Positions 18,345 to 26,065 of a DNA stretch of 64,000 nucleotides are shown here, in pieces. The notes beneath the pieces were generated by a model. It was not told where the DNA came from. It did no database searches and worked only from the letters and a program-made list of their open reading frames with translations. The position numbers were made by a program, and so were the translations under genes. The stretch's first letter is position 1. Every line of letters starts with the position of its first letter. Source of the stretch: Celeribacter indicus (GTDB lineage: Bacteria > Pseudomonadota > Alphaproteobacteria > Rhodobacterales > Rhodobacteraceae); NCBI RefSeq assembly GCF_000819565.1, contig NZ_CP004393.1, forward strand, positions 4,154,001 through 4,218,000, given 5' to 3'.

Positions 18345-19781
18345 ATGAAAAATCTGGATCTGGTGATCCGGGGCGGCGAAGTCATTACCGCCTCCGACCA
18401 TGCTCGTGCCGATGTTGGCGTTCGGGATGGCAAAATCGTTGCCGTCGGGATTGGTCTACCGAAAGGCAAACGGGAGATCGATGCACGCGGTCTCATAGTG
18501 ATGCCCGGCGGAATCGACAGCCACGTACATCTCGCACAGCCCTCCGCAGAAGGCACGGTCATGGCGGATGGGTTCGAAAGCGGCACGCGTTCCGCGATTG
18601 CCGGCGGCAACACGACGGTCATTCCCTTTGCCCTGCAATCACGCGGGATGTCTCTGCGTGACGCAGTTGCGGATTATCACCGCAAGGCGGACGGGCAAGC
18701 CTATTGCGACTATGGCTTCCACATCATTCTGACAGATCCGACCCCCGAGGCACTCGGCCAGGAATTACCCGCTCTGGTGTCCAGGGGCTATACCTCCATC
18801 AAGGTATTCATGACCTATGACGACATGGTGCTGAATGATCGCGAGCTGCTGGAGGTATTCGACGCCGCCGGAGATTGCGGCGCGCTCGTCATGGTGCATT
18901 GCGAAGGCTATGATGCGATCCGCTTCATGACCGAGAAGCTTGAGAAAGCAGGAAAAATTTCCCCTTATTATCACGCCGTCTCCCGGCCGGAAGCCGTCGA
19001 GCGCGAGGCCGCCCATCGCGCAATCAGCCATGCGGAAATCACCGGAGTGCCGATCATGATCGTGCATGTGTCCGGCCGTGAGGCCATGGAACAGATTCGC
19101 TGGGCACGCAACCGTGGTCTCAGGATCATGGGGGAGACATGCCCGCAGTATGTGTCGCTTTCCGCGGATGACCTGAAAGGGCTGAACATGGACGATACGG
19201 GCAGCAAATATGTCTGCTCACCACCCCCGCGTGATCCTGAAAGCTGGGCCGCCATATGGAGCGGCATACAGACCGGAGTGTTCCAAACCTTCTCGTCGGA
19301 TCACTGCCCGTTCTACTTCGAAGGCAAGCTGGGAAAAAAATCCGCCGCGGCCCGCAGCAGTTTTCGGTGGGTCCCGAATGGAATTCCCGGAGTTGCAGTG
19401 CGGATGCCGCTCTTGTGGTCGGAGGGAGTTATGAAGGGACGCATTTCACCAAACGAATTCGTCGCTCTGACATCGACGAATCACGCACGCATCTACGGGC
19501 TTGCACAAAAAGGCTCCATCGCTCCGGGCTTCGATGCGGACCTGACCCTCTGGGATCCGAAGCGTAAGATCACGATCACACAGTCGCTCATGGAACATGG
19601 GGCGGACTATACTCCGTGGGAAGGCGTCGAGGTCACTGGCTGGCCTGCAATGACGATCCTGCGGGGCGAGATCATGATGCGCGATGGCGAAGTTTTGGGC
19701 AATCCCACGATGGGAAATTTTCTGCCCCGCGAAATTTCGAACGAAGCGCTACGGGCGCGCGAGAGCGGAGATCCCTTTTGA
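18345..19781 (+). CDS. hydA: Dihydropyrimidinase/D-hydantoinase
   Basis: The 478-residue length and motifs match cyclic amidohydrolases that open hydantoin or dihydropyrimidine rings. The binuclear metal ligands are visible: H60 and H62 in GGIDSHVHL, the carboxylated Lys K153 in SIKVFMTYDD, H185 in MVHCEG, H241 in IVHVSG and D319 in FSSDHCPF. ETCPQY and the closing strand LWDPKRKITI are also standard. An AAGGAG site precedes ATG 18345. As the last gene of the operon it fixes the likely substrate class as a cyclic ureide. No carbamoylase gene follows, so the N-carbamoyl product must be processed elsewhere. Confidence 0.92.
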   Translation: MKNLDLVIRGGEVITASDHARADVGVRDGKIVAVGIGLPKGKREIDARGLIVMPGGIDSHVHLAQPSAEGTVMADGFESGTRSAIAGGNTTVIPFALQSRGMSLRDAVADYHRKADGQAYCDYGFHIILTDPTPEALGQELPALVSRGYTSIKVFMTYDDMVLNDRELLEVFDAAGDCGALVMVHCEGYDAIRFMTEKLEKAGKISPYYHAVSRPEAVEREAAHRAISHAEITGVPIMIVHVSGREAMEQIRWARNRGLRIMGETCPQYVSLSADDLKGLNMDDTGSKYVCSPPPRDPESWAAIWSGIQTGVFQTFSSDHCPFYFEGKLGKKSAAARSSFRWVPNGIPGVAVRMPLLWSEGVMKGRISPNEFVALTSTNHARIYGLAQKGSIAPGFDADLTLWDPKRKITITQSLMEHGADYTPWEGVEVTGWPAMTILRGEIMMRDGEVLGNPTMGNFLPREISNEALRARESGDPF

Positions 19782-19797
19782 GCGCAATAGATGATGA

Positions 19798-19926
19798 GCG
19801 CAGCGCCGCCTCAAGGGAAAGGTCGGCGACGTCAGGCACTTCACGGACCATCTCGTTGCGCAGCAAAACATGCGGAACGGCGAGGTCGTGCTTCTGCCCT
19901 TCTCCGGGGCAACAGGAAAAGATTGA
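19798..19926 (+). pseudogene. nikR: 3' fragment of a nickel-responsive regulator gene (nikR)
   Basis: One frame from about 19798 to the TGA at 19924-19926 reads LKGKVGDVRHFTDHLVAQQ followed by NMRNGEVVLLP. This aligns residue by residue with the C-terminal helix and last strand of NikR, which in Escherichia coli contain [20 protein letters not shown]. In-frame stop codons (TGA TGA) lie immediately upstream, and the ribbon-helix-helix domain and metal-binding His residues are absent. It is therefore a decayed remnant of about 42 codons, just after the hydantoinase gene, and it marks a past rearrangement. Confidence 0.65.
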
Positions 19927-20256
19927 GACCTGCGTCGCGCGCTGAATGTCTCCCGTCCAGAGCAACAGATCTTCGTGCGTCGGCTCCATCACGCCCGAAC
20001 CGGCCGCCTTTCGTCTACAGATGACGGAACAGCGATGTGGCCCCGATTTGACCGGCGCAGGATTGAGCGCCTCGGCGCCGCCGATCGTCTCCCGCCGACT
20101 ATGCCGACCTGATGAATGTGGTCAGCGAGATCTACAGGCAGGACGCCGAGCCCCTCCCAACGCACCCTCGACCGGATCGAGGCGGAGGTGACACCGACCG
20201 TCCGCCCCTATGGCACGCACTCTCCGCCCAGGCTTCTTACAACACCACAAAAGCCG
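19927..20256. other. Intergenic stretch between nikR remnant and wzc-like gene
   Basis: About 330 bp with no recognisable gene on either strand. The hydantoinase operon and wzc-like gene converge here, but no strong terminator hairpin with a T run is evident. Confidence 0.45.
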
Positions 20257-22461
20257 TCACTTCTTCTTTCCCTGCCCATAGGCATAGCGATAGCTGTAGC
20301 TATAGCCATAGGCGCTGGAGGTGGCGCGTTTCGGATCGTAGGCGTTGAGCACCGCGCCGTTCAGCCGCAGGCCAGCGTTTAGATACTGTTTCTGCACCGC
20401 CTCGATTTCACGGACAGGCGTTTCGTCGAAACGTGTGACGAGCAGGGTGGCACCGACCGCCCGCGAAATGATCAGGGGATCGGTCACCGCGAGCACCGGC
20501 GGCGTGTCCACCAGCGTCAGGTCGAACCGGTCGTCGAGTTCCGCCAGCACCTCCCTGAACCTGTCGCGCATCAGGAGTTCTGACGGGTTCGGCGGGAAGG
20601 CGCCCGAGGGCAGCAGGTACAGATCGGGCAGCGGTCCCTCGACAAGCACGTCCTCGAGCGTCGCTTTTCCGCAGAGTACGTCGGACAGTCCGAGATGCAC
20701 CTTCGGAATTCGGAAATAGCGGCGCAGGTAGCCCATGCGCAGGTCCGCATCGACAAGGCAGACCCGTTGCCCGGCCTGCGCCGCGACCACGCCGAGATTG
20801 GTCGAGACGAAGGACTTGCCCATGCCAGGCGCGGCACTCGTGATCGCCACCGTATGCGTGTCCGCGTCGAGCATGCCGAAATGCAGGCTCGTGCGGAGCG
20901 ACCGGAACCCCTCGATCGCGAGGTCGTTCGGATGCGTGAGCGCATGCAGCGGCAGGTCGCCCTTGATCTTGCGGTGATTGGTCGCGTCGGGCATCAGGTT
21001 GATCGTGGCGAAGACCGGCAACCCCGTCGCCTCGATCTCCTGCGCATCGTGGACCCCACGGCGCAGCGCGGCACGGATGAGAACATAGGCGATGCCGAGG
21101 ATCATCCCCAGCAGAATGGACAGGGCGAGGATGCGCGCGCGCGCCGGCGCGACAGGCTCGACGGCCGTCCGCGCCTGATCCACCACACGCACGTTGCCGA
21201 TGGTGCTGGCGCTGAGCACCCGAAGTTCCTGCGCCCGGTTCAGGAGTTGGACATAGACCTCCTGGGCGAGTTCGAGATCGCGGGTCAGGTTGATGACCTC
21301 GCGCTGCGTTTCGGGCAGGACGTTCACCTCGTTTCGAAGTTCGGCCAGCCGGTCCTCCAGGCGCTGGCGCTCCGCCAGGAGTTGCTGGTAGACCGGGTGG
21401 TTCGGCGTATAGCGTTCCGAGACCTCGTCCTCACGCGCGTCCAGACGGCGCAGATCCGCTTCGAGCGTCGTGATCTGCGTGAGCGCACTCTGCGCCTCGA
21501 AGCTCAGGTCGATCGCCGATTGTTCGGAGCGATAGTCGTTCAGCGCGGCCTCGGCCGAGCGTACCTCCGCCTCGGCCGCCGGAAGCTGGCTTTCGACGAA
21601 GCTGAGGCTGCTGTCCGCCTCCGCGGCGGAGCGCGCGATGTTCTGGCTCAGGTAGGCGTCCGTGATCGCCCGCAATTCCCGCTCCGCATCCTGGCGGTCA
21701 CGCGACACCATCCCCAGTTCGAGGATGTTGGTCTGCCGTCCGCGCTCACTGACGCTGAATCGTCCCCTGAGCCGTGCGATTGCGCCGTCCTCGCTGAGCT
21801 GACGAATGGTGAATTCTCGCCCCGGCTCCCCGATCACCGATCCGACGCGGATGGCGAAGCCCGCCGCCTCGTCGCGCACCATCTCTCCCACCCGGCCTGA
21901 TATCCGTGTTTCGTTCGGCAGGATCAGTTCGAAGCTGTCCGCCTCCCCGAGCACCAGCTCGACAGGCCTCTCGTCGGGCATCGAGAGCCACTCCGGCGGA
22001 ACCTCCAGATATTCGAGGGTGAGGCGGTCCCCGGCACGGGCAAAGCTGTCGAACCAGCCCAGGTCGGGAACCGGGATGCCGAGCCGGAACAGGACATTCA
22101 GGAGCACCGGAGGCGTCTTGGCCTCCGCCACCCAGTCGAAATGGCCGCTCGCGACCGCCTGCCCCATCACGAAACGCGACCTGAGGATTTCGATCTCCGC
22201 CGCGCTGCGCGGCTCCTCCCCGGTCAGTTCCGACAGGCTCGTCGGCAGGACGAGCTGCCCGCCCTTTTCCTCGAGCTGCAAGAGCGCATCGGCGCGATAG
22301 GTCGGCGGGGTGCCCATAGCGAAGATGAAGCCGAGGAGGCCAACGACACAGGTGATCGCCAGAACATGAAGCTTGCTGCCCCAGATGCGCCGCGCCAAAT
22401 CCAGCAGGTCGATCTCGTTCTCCTGCGTCTCATGCACCGTTTCGACGGTCATCGGTTTCAT
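20257..22461 (-). CDS. wzc: Polysaccharide co-polymerase with tyrosine autokinase (Wzc type)
   Basis: The 734-residue product has a Wzz domain (about 15-105) with a first membrane helix near 31-49, a long periplasmic coiled-coil region (about 280-410), a second helix near 444-464, and a cytoplasmic BY-kinase. The kinase has Walker A at 543-550 (APGMGKS), Walker A' at 568-574 (CLVDADLRMG region) and Walker B near 649-653 (LTLVDTPP). The C-terminal tail has six tyrosines (718, 720, 722, 724, 726, 728), the autophosphorylation cluster. It controls export chain length together with Wza and the Wzb phosphatase, whose genes lie directly upstream. Confidence 0.92.
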   Translation of the reverse strand: MKPMTVETVHETQENEIDLLDLARRIWGSKLHVLAITCVVGLLGFIFAMGTPPTYRADALLQLEEKGGQLVLPTSLSELTGEEPRSAAEIEILRSRFVMGQAVASGHFDWVAEAKTPPVLLNVLFRLGIPVPDLGWFDSFARAGDRLTLEYLEVPPEWLSMPDERPVELVLGEADSFELILPNETRISGRVGEMVRDEAAGFAIRVGSVIGEPGREFTIRQLSEDGAIARLRGRFSVSERGRQTNILELGMVSRDRQDAERELRAITDAYLSQNIARSAAEADSSLSFVESQLPAAEAEVRSAEAALNDYRSEQSAIDLSFEAQSALTQITTLEADLRRLDAREDEVSERYTPNHPVYQQLLAERQRLEDRLAELRNEVNVLPETQREVINLTRDLELAQEVYVQLLNRAQELRVLSASTIGNVRVVDQARTAVEPVAPARARILALSILLGMILGIAYVLIRAALRRGVHDAQEIEATGLPVFATINLMPDATNHRKIKGDLPLHALTHPNDLAIEGFRSLRTSLHFGMLDADTHTVAITSAAPGMGKSFVSTNLGVVAAQAGQRVCLVDADLRMGYLRRYFRIPKVHLGLSDVLCGKATLEDVLVEGPLPDLYLLPSGAFPPNPSELLMRDRFREVLAELDDRFDLTLVDTPPVLAVTDPLIISRAVGATLLVTRFDETPVREIEAVQKQYLNAGLRLNGAVLNAYDPKRATSSAYGYSYSYRYAYGQGKKK

Positions 22462-22468
22462 GACGTCC

Positions 22469-22906
22469 CTATCCCTTGATCAATCGTCCCGCCCAGGCGT
22501 CTGCCGCCGTGGCGATCTCTTCAAATACAATTTCATGGACACGCCGCTCCCGCCGATAAGGGTCCGCGATTCCCTGACGGCCTGTCCACTGATCAAAAAG
22601 CATCGTCCGGCCTGACAGCTGGGGCGCGGTCCGCAATATGTCCCGCTTGTGCCCCGGCTCCATCACGAGGATGAGATCGAACTGACTGCCGAGCGCCGGG
22701 GTGAACTGCTTTGCGACATGTCCCTCGAGCGACAGTCCCTTCGCGCTCGCGACGGCCGACATGGTCTCGTCCGCGGCATGACCGACGAGCGCGCCGATTC
22801 CGGCGGAGGAGATCGTCATCTCCGGCAAGGCAGCCTGGAGGAGCCGTTCTCCCACCGGAGAGCGGCAAATGTTTCCGACACACACCACGAGAACCGATGA
22901 AAACAC
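22469..22906 (-). CDS. wzb: Low-molecular-weight protein-tyrosine phosphatase (Wzb type)
   Basis: The 145-residue product has the phosphatase loop CVGNICRS with nucleophile C9 and R15 (CX5R) and the general acid D115 in ADPYRR. It should dephosphorylate the tyrosine tail of the adjacent Wzc-type kinase. GTG 22906 is preferred: it follows GGGGAG closely and overlaps the wza stop region. A longer TTG start at 22918 is possible but would overlap wza more. It is the middle gene of wza-wzb-wzc. Confidence 0.88.
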   Translation of the reverse strand: MFSSVLVVCVGNICRSPVGERLLQAALPEMTISSAGIGALVGHAADETMSAVASAKGLSLEGHVAKQFTPALGSQFDLILVMEPGHKRDILRTAPQLSGRTMLFDQWTGRQGIADPYRRERRVHEIVFEEIATAADAWAGRLIKG

Positions 22907-22907
22907 C

Positions 22908-23978
22908 TCACTCCCCAACGACGGTTTCGATGGTCCTGCCGAACCCGATCGACGGCAGCAACTGGCTGATCACGTCGTTCCATTTGCTGACGGGCGCGCG
23001 CGTGATGTAGATCACGTCATTGCTCGCCAGCATGAATTCGGTGCCGAGCAGCAGGCCCGCCGGCGAGCCGATCTCGAGCTGGAACACGGTGATGCCCTCG
23101 CCGGACTGCTTGTTGCGGAAGATGAAGACGCCTCTGGCATCCGCGCGGCGTTCATCGACCCCGCCCTGCCGGGTGATCGCCTGGGTCAGGTTGATCGGTT
23201 CGATCGACAGATCGACCGGCGCGGGATCCGCGATCTGGCCAAGCAGATAGGCTTCACGCGTCGGGCGGCGCGGCACGGAAATCACGTCATTGGCAACGAG
23301 GATCGGATTGTGGCGCGGGCCGCTTCCGCTCATGAAGAGCGCGAGGTTGATGTTGTAGGTCCGCCCCCCGCGCTGAAGCTTGACGCGGCTCAGGTCGCCA
23401 TTCTCGGTGAACCCCCCGGCCGCGTTGATCGCCGCGAGCACCGTCAGCGGCGTCGCGCGCAACGGCTGGGTGTTCGGCGCCTTCACCTCGCCGGAGACGA
23501 TCACCGACTGGGAGTTGAAGCCCGACATCCGCACCTGCAATTCGGGCGTCGGAATATATTCCGTCAGCCGCTCGGTCAGATCCTCGCGAATGTGATCGGG
23601 CGTGCGGCCTGCGGCAGGCACCTCGCCCACATAGGGATAATAGATCGTACCGTTCGCCTGGACACGGAAGCCAGGTTCGGCCTCACTGTTGCCCTCGACC
23701 GGCGGGAGGCGCAATTCGGGATGATCGAAGACCTCGATGTTCAGCACGTCCCCGACGCCCACCTGATAGTTCCAGACCTGGGCCTGCGGGACGAAATCGG
23801 TTTTGGGTGCAATCTCAGGTTGAGTGTAGGCATCGATGTTTTCGCGGCTAAGGCGAATCACCTCGATCTCCGGCGGCAGATCCGCCTGCTTCGTCTCGGA
23901 GACCGGGAAACTAACATGACCTCCTTCGCATCCTGCCAGGGTCAACCCCAGCAAAAACAGCATCAACAATTTCCGCAA
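22908..23978 (-). CDS. wza: Outer-membrane polysaccharide export lipoprotein (Wza type)
   Basis: The 356-residue product has a lipoprotein signal MRKLLMLFLLGLTLAGC with lipidated Cys at residue 17, then the polysaccharide-export domain (YQVGVGDVLNIEVFDHPEL near residue 75) and SLBB repeats. TTG 23978 is chosen because an AAGGGA site sits eight bases before it and the signal peptide begins there; ATG 23963 inside the signal is the alternative. It forms the outer-membrane channel for the exopolysaccharide and heads a minus-strand operon. Confidence 0.88.
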   Translation of the reverse strand: MRKLLMLFLLGLTLAGCEGGHVSFPVSETKQADLPPEIEVIRLSRENIDAYTQPEIAPKTDFVPQAQVWNYQVGVGDVLNIEVFDHPELRLPPVEGNSEAEPGFRVQANGTIYYPYVGEVPAAGRTPDHIREDLTERLTEYIPTPELQVRMSGFNSQSVIVSGEVKAPNTQPLRATPLTVLAAINAAGGFTENGDLSRVKLQRGGRTYNINLALFMSGSGPRHNPILVANDVISVPRRPTREAYLLGQIADPAPVDLSIEPINLTQAITRQGGVDERRADARGVFIFRNKQSGEGITVFQLEIGSPAGLLLGTEFMLASNDVIYITRAPVSKWNDVISQLLPSIGFGRTIETVVGE

Positions 23979-24313
23979 ACCCGATTCCCTTACCTCAATA
24001 TGCGCTTTGGCCTTTACAACCCACACCCAAGACTGGTCCCATGTGGCAGACAACACCCTTCTACCCGCAGAGACGGACGAGGCCAACGTACAATATCGCT
24101 TACCTCGACGTGTCGCCGCCGAAGGTGTAGTCTGAAAACCGCAGTCTTTCTTTGACCCTGTGCTCACTTTGATCGGGATGCCTGGTATGCATGTCAAAAA
24201 TATTTTCATTAAGTCTGGTATTGGAAAGAGTGCGCGGTTCTGCGTAACGTACTTAAGTATGGATCAGCCTAAAGTTATGCCAATCCCTACCCAAACGGAG
24301 TAGAGGCAATAAA
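23979..24313. promoter_or_regulatory. Divergent promoter region of the exopolysaccharide genes
   Basis: This 335-bp gap separates wza from the divergent phosphoglycosyltransferase gene and must hold both promoters. It contains a perfect 10-bp palindrome TACTTAAGTA at 24250-24259, about 55 bp before the plus-strand gene. The palindrome is a possible operator; no clear paired -35/-10 elements were identified. Confidence 0.4.
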
Positions 24314-25477
24314 ATGGTGGATGGAGTGATGTTGTTTCATGTGACGCTTTCCTTTTGTATCTCGGCGCTTATCTGCGGGATCATTCTTCTGACGAAGTCG
24401 CGGCAGATGGCCTATATACACCGGCGGGAAGACGTCAGGGCGGTCCAGGCGGCGCATTCCGTCCCCACACCCCGCATCGGGGGAATCGCCGTCCTGAGCG
24501 GCACCGTAATCGCGGGCCTGCTGTCCGAGAACATCTCCGTCCAGACCACATGGCTGCTGGCGCCCTCCCTCGTTCCCGTCGTCTTTGCGGGGCTTGCCGA
24601 GGATCTAGGCTATAACGTTCGACCGCGCGTCCGGCTCCTCGCCGCTGCGCTCTCCTCCGCGCTCTGCATCGGCCTTTTCGATGTCTGGATCCCGCGCACG
24701 GACATGCCGGGCCTCGATCTCCTGATCTCCCTCGCCCCGGTCGCCATCGCCCTGACCATTCTCGGCGGGGCGGGCATCTGCAACGCGTTCAACCTGGTCG
24801 ACGGGCTGAACGGGCTGTCGAGCCTGATAGGAATCACCGTCGCACTTTCGCTCGCGGTGATCGCGCAACAGGGCGGTCGGCCGGAGATTATGGCCTGGGG
24901 CCTCGTCCTCGCCGCCGCTCTCGGCGGATTCCTGCTGTTCAATTTTCCCTTCGGCAAGATCTTCATGGGAGACGCGGGCGCCTACGGCATCGGCCACCTG
25001 CTCGCCTGGCTCTCCTTCCTGCTGCTGGCCCTCCTTCCGACGCTGACGCCCTGGGCACTGCTTCTGGTGTTCTTCTGGCCGCTCGCCGACACGGCGCTCG
25101 CGATCGCCCGGCGCAGACGCGCGGGCAAACCGACGGACCAGCCCGACCGGCTTCATTTCCACCAGCTCGTCATGCGGATGCTCGAAATCAGCAAGCTGGG
25201 ACGGAACACCCGTCACATCGCCAACCCGCTGTCGACCCTCGTGATGGTGCCGATGTTCGTCGCCCCTTCGGTCGCCGGGGTGATGTTCTGGAACAATCCG
25301 GACGCCGCGGCACTGGCGCTGCTCCTCTTCTCCGTGCTGTTCGTGACCACCTATTCCACGGGCATCCTCGTCGCACGCTCCTGCCGGCGCCGCTCCGGCC
25401 GCCGCTTCCTTCTCGAGCTCGCCCTCGGGAAGGTGGGACTGCTCCGCAAACAGATCCCGGCGCCCACGGGCCGCTGA
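24314..25477 (+). CDS. Undecaprenyl-phosphate sugar phosphotransferase (WecA/MraY-like)
   Basis: The 387-residue product has about ten membrane segments and the polyprenol-phosphate phosphotransferase motifs: NAFNLVDGLNGL, KIFMGDAGAYGIG with the catalytic Asp, and the C-terminal cytoplasmic motif RLHFHQ. These enzymes attach the first sugar phosphate (GlcNAc, QuiNAc, FucNAc or similar) to undecaprenyl phosphate in the inner membrane and start repeat-unit assembly. The gene has a GAGG site before ATG 24314 and leads the plus-strand exopolysaccharide genes. The sugar is not determinable here. Confidence 0.88.
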   Translation: MVDGVMLFHVTLSFCISALICGIILLTKSRQMAYIHRREDVRAVQAAHSVPTPRIGGIAVLSGTVIAGLLSENISVQTTWLLAPSLVPVVFAGLAEDLGYNVRPRVRLLAAALSSALCIGLFDVWIPRTDMPGLDLLISLAPVAIALTILGGAGICNAFNLVDGLNGLSSLIGITVALSLAVIAQQGGRPEIMAWGLVLAAALGGFLLFNFPFGKIFMGDAGAYGIGHLLAWLSFLLLALLPTLTPWALLLVFFWPLADTALAIARRRRAGKPTDQPDRLHFHQLVMRMLEISKLGRNTRHIANPLSTLVMVPMFVAPSVAGVMFWNNPDAAALALLLFSVLFVTTYSTGILVARSCRRRSGRRFLLELALGKVGLLRKQIPAPTGR

Positions 25478-25492
25478 GATCACGGTGACGTA

Positions 25493-26014
25493 ATGAGTTT
25501 CGAGACTTCCGCAGGGCAGGACTGGCGCTGGTACATTCTTCAGCTCAGGCCGAACTGCCTGAACATGGCGATCACCCATCTGAAGCGCCAGTCCTTCCAG
25601 GTGTTCAATCCGACGCATGACGTCCCGGTGACCCGCGCGAACAGGTTCGAGACGCGGCGCGAGCAGCTCTTTCCCGGATATCTGTTCGTCGCGCTCGATC
25701 CGCTCGGCACGGCCTGGCGCAAGGTGAACAGCACGCGCGGCGTGGCACGTCTCGTGTCCTTCGCAAATCGCCCGTCTCCGGTGCCCTCGGATCTCATGTC
25801 CGATCTGGTGATCCGCTGCGACAGCGGCGGGCGGCTGCTGCCGGACGCAGAGCTCGCGGAGGGAGACGCCGTCCGGGTCAGATCGGGTCCTTTCGCCAAT
25901 TTCACCACGATGGTGGAACGGATCGACAGGGAAAAGCGGATCTGGGTGCTGCTGGAAATACTGGGGCGGGAAACACGGGTTGCATTGCGTGGCTCTGAAC
26001 TGCAACGTGCCTGA
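25493..26014 (+). CDS. RfaH/NusG-like transcription antiterminator
   Basis: The 173-residue product has an N-terminal NGN domain (about 10-110, with WYILQLRPNC and REQLFPGYLFVAL) and a C-terminal KOW domain (about 120-172, with EGDAVRVRSGPFANF). Specialised NusG paralogs of this type bind RNA polymerase and help transcribe long surface-polysaccharide operons. Its place 15 bp after the initiating transferase gene fits that role for this locus. Confidence 0.87.
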   Translation: MSFETSAGQDWRWYILQLRPNCLNMAITHLKRQSFQVFNPTHDVPVTRANRFETRREQLFPGYLFVALDPLGTAWRKVNSTRGVARLVSFANRPSPVPSDLMSDLVIRCDSGGRLLPDAELAEGDAVRVRSGPFANFTTMVERIDREKRIWVLLEILGRETRVALRGSELQRA

Positions 26015-26065
26015 AAGGGTACAGGCGCATAAGCGCAACCGACGGATTTGAAAGGCGCTTCGGGA

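Noticed and set aside
20257..20310. Codon repeats at the wzc 3' end as a tandem-repeat element
   Set aside because: The repetition simply encodes the Tyr-rich autophosphorylation tail.
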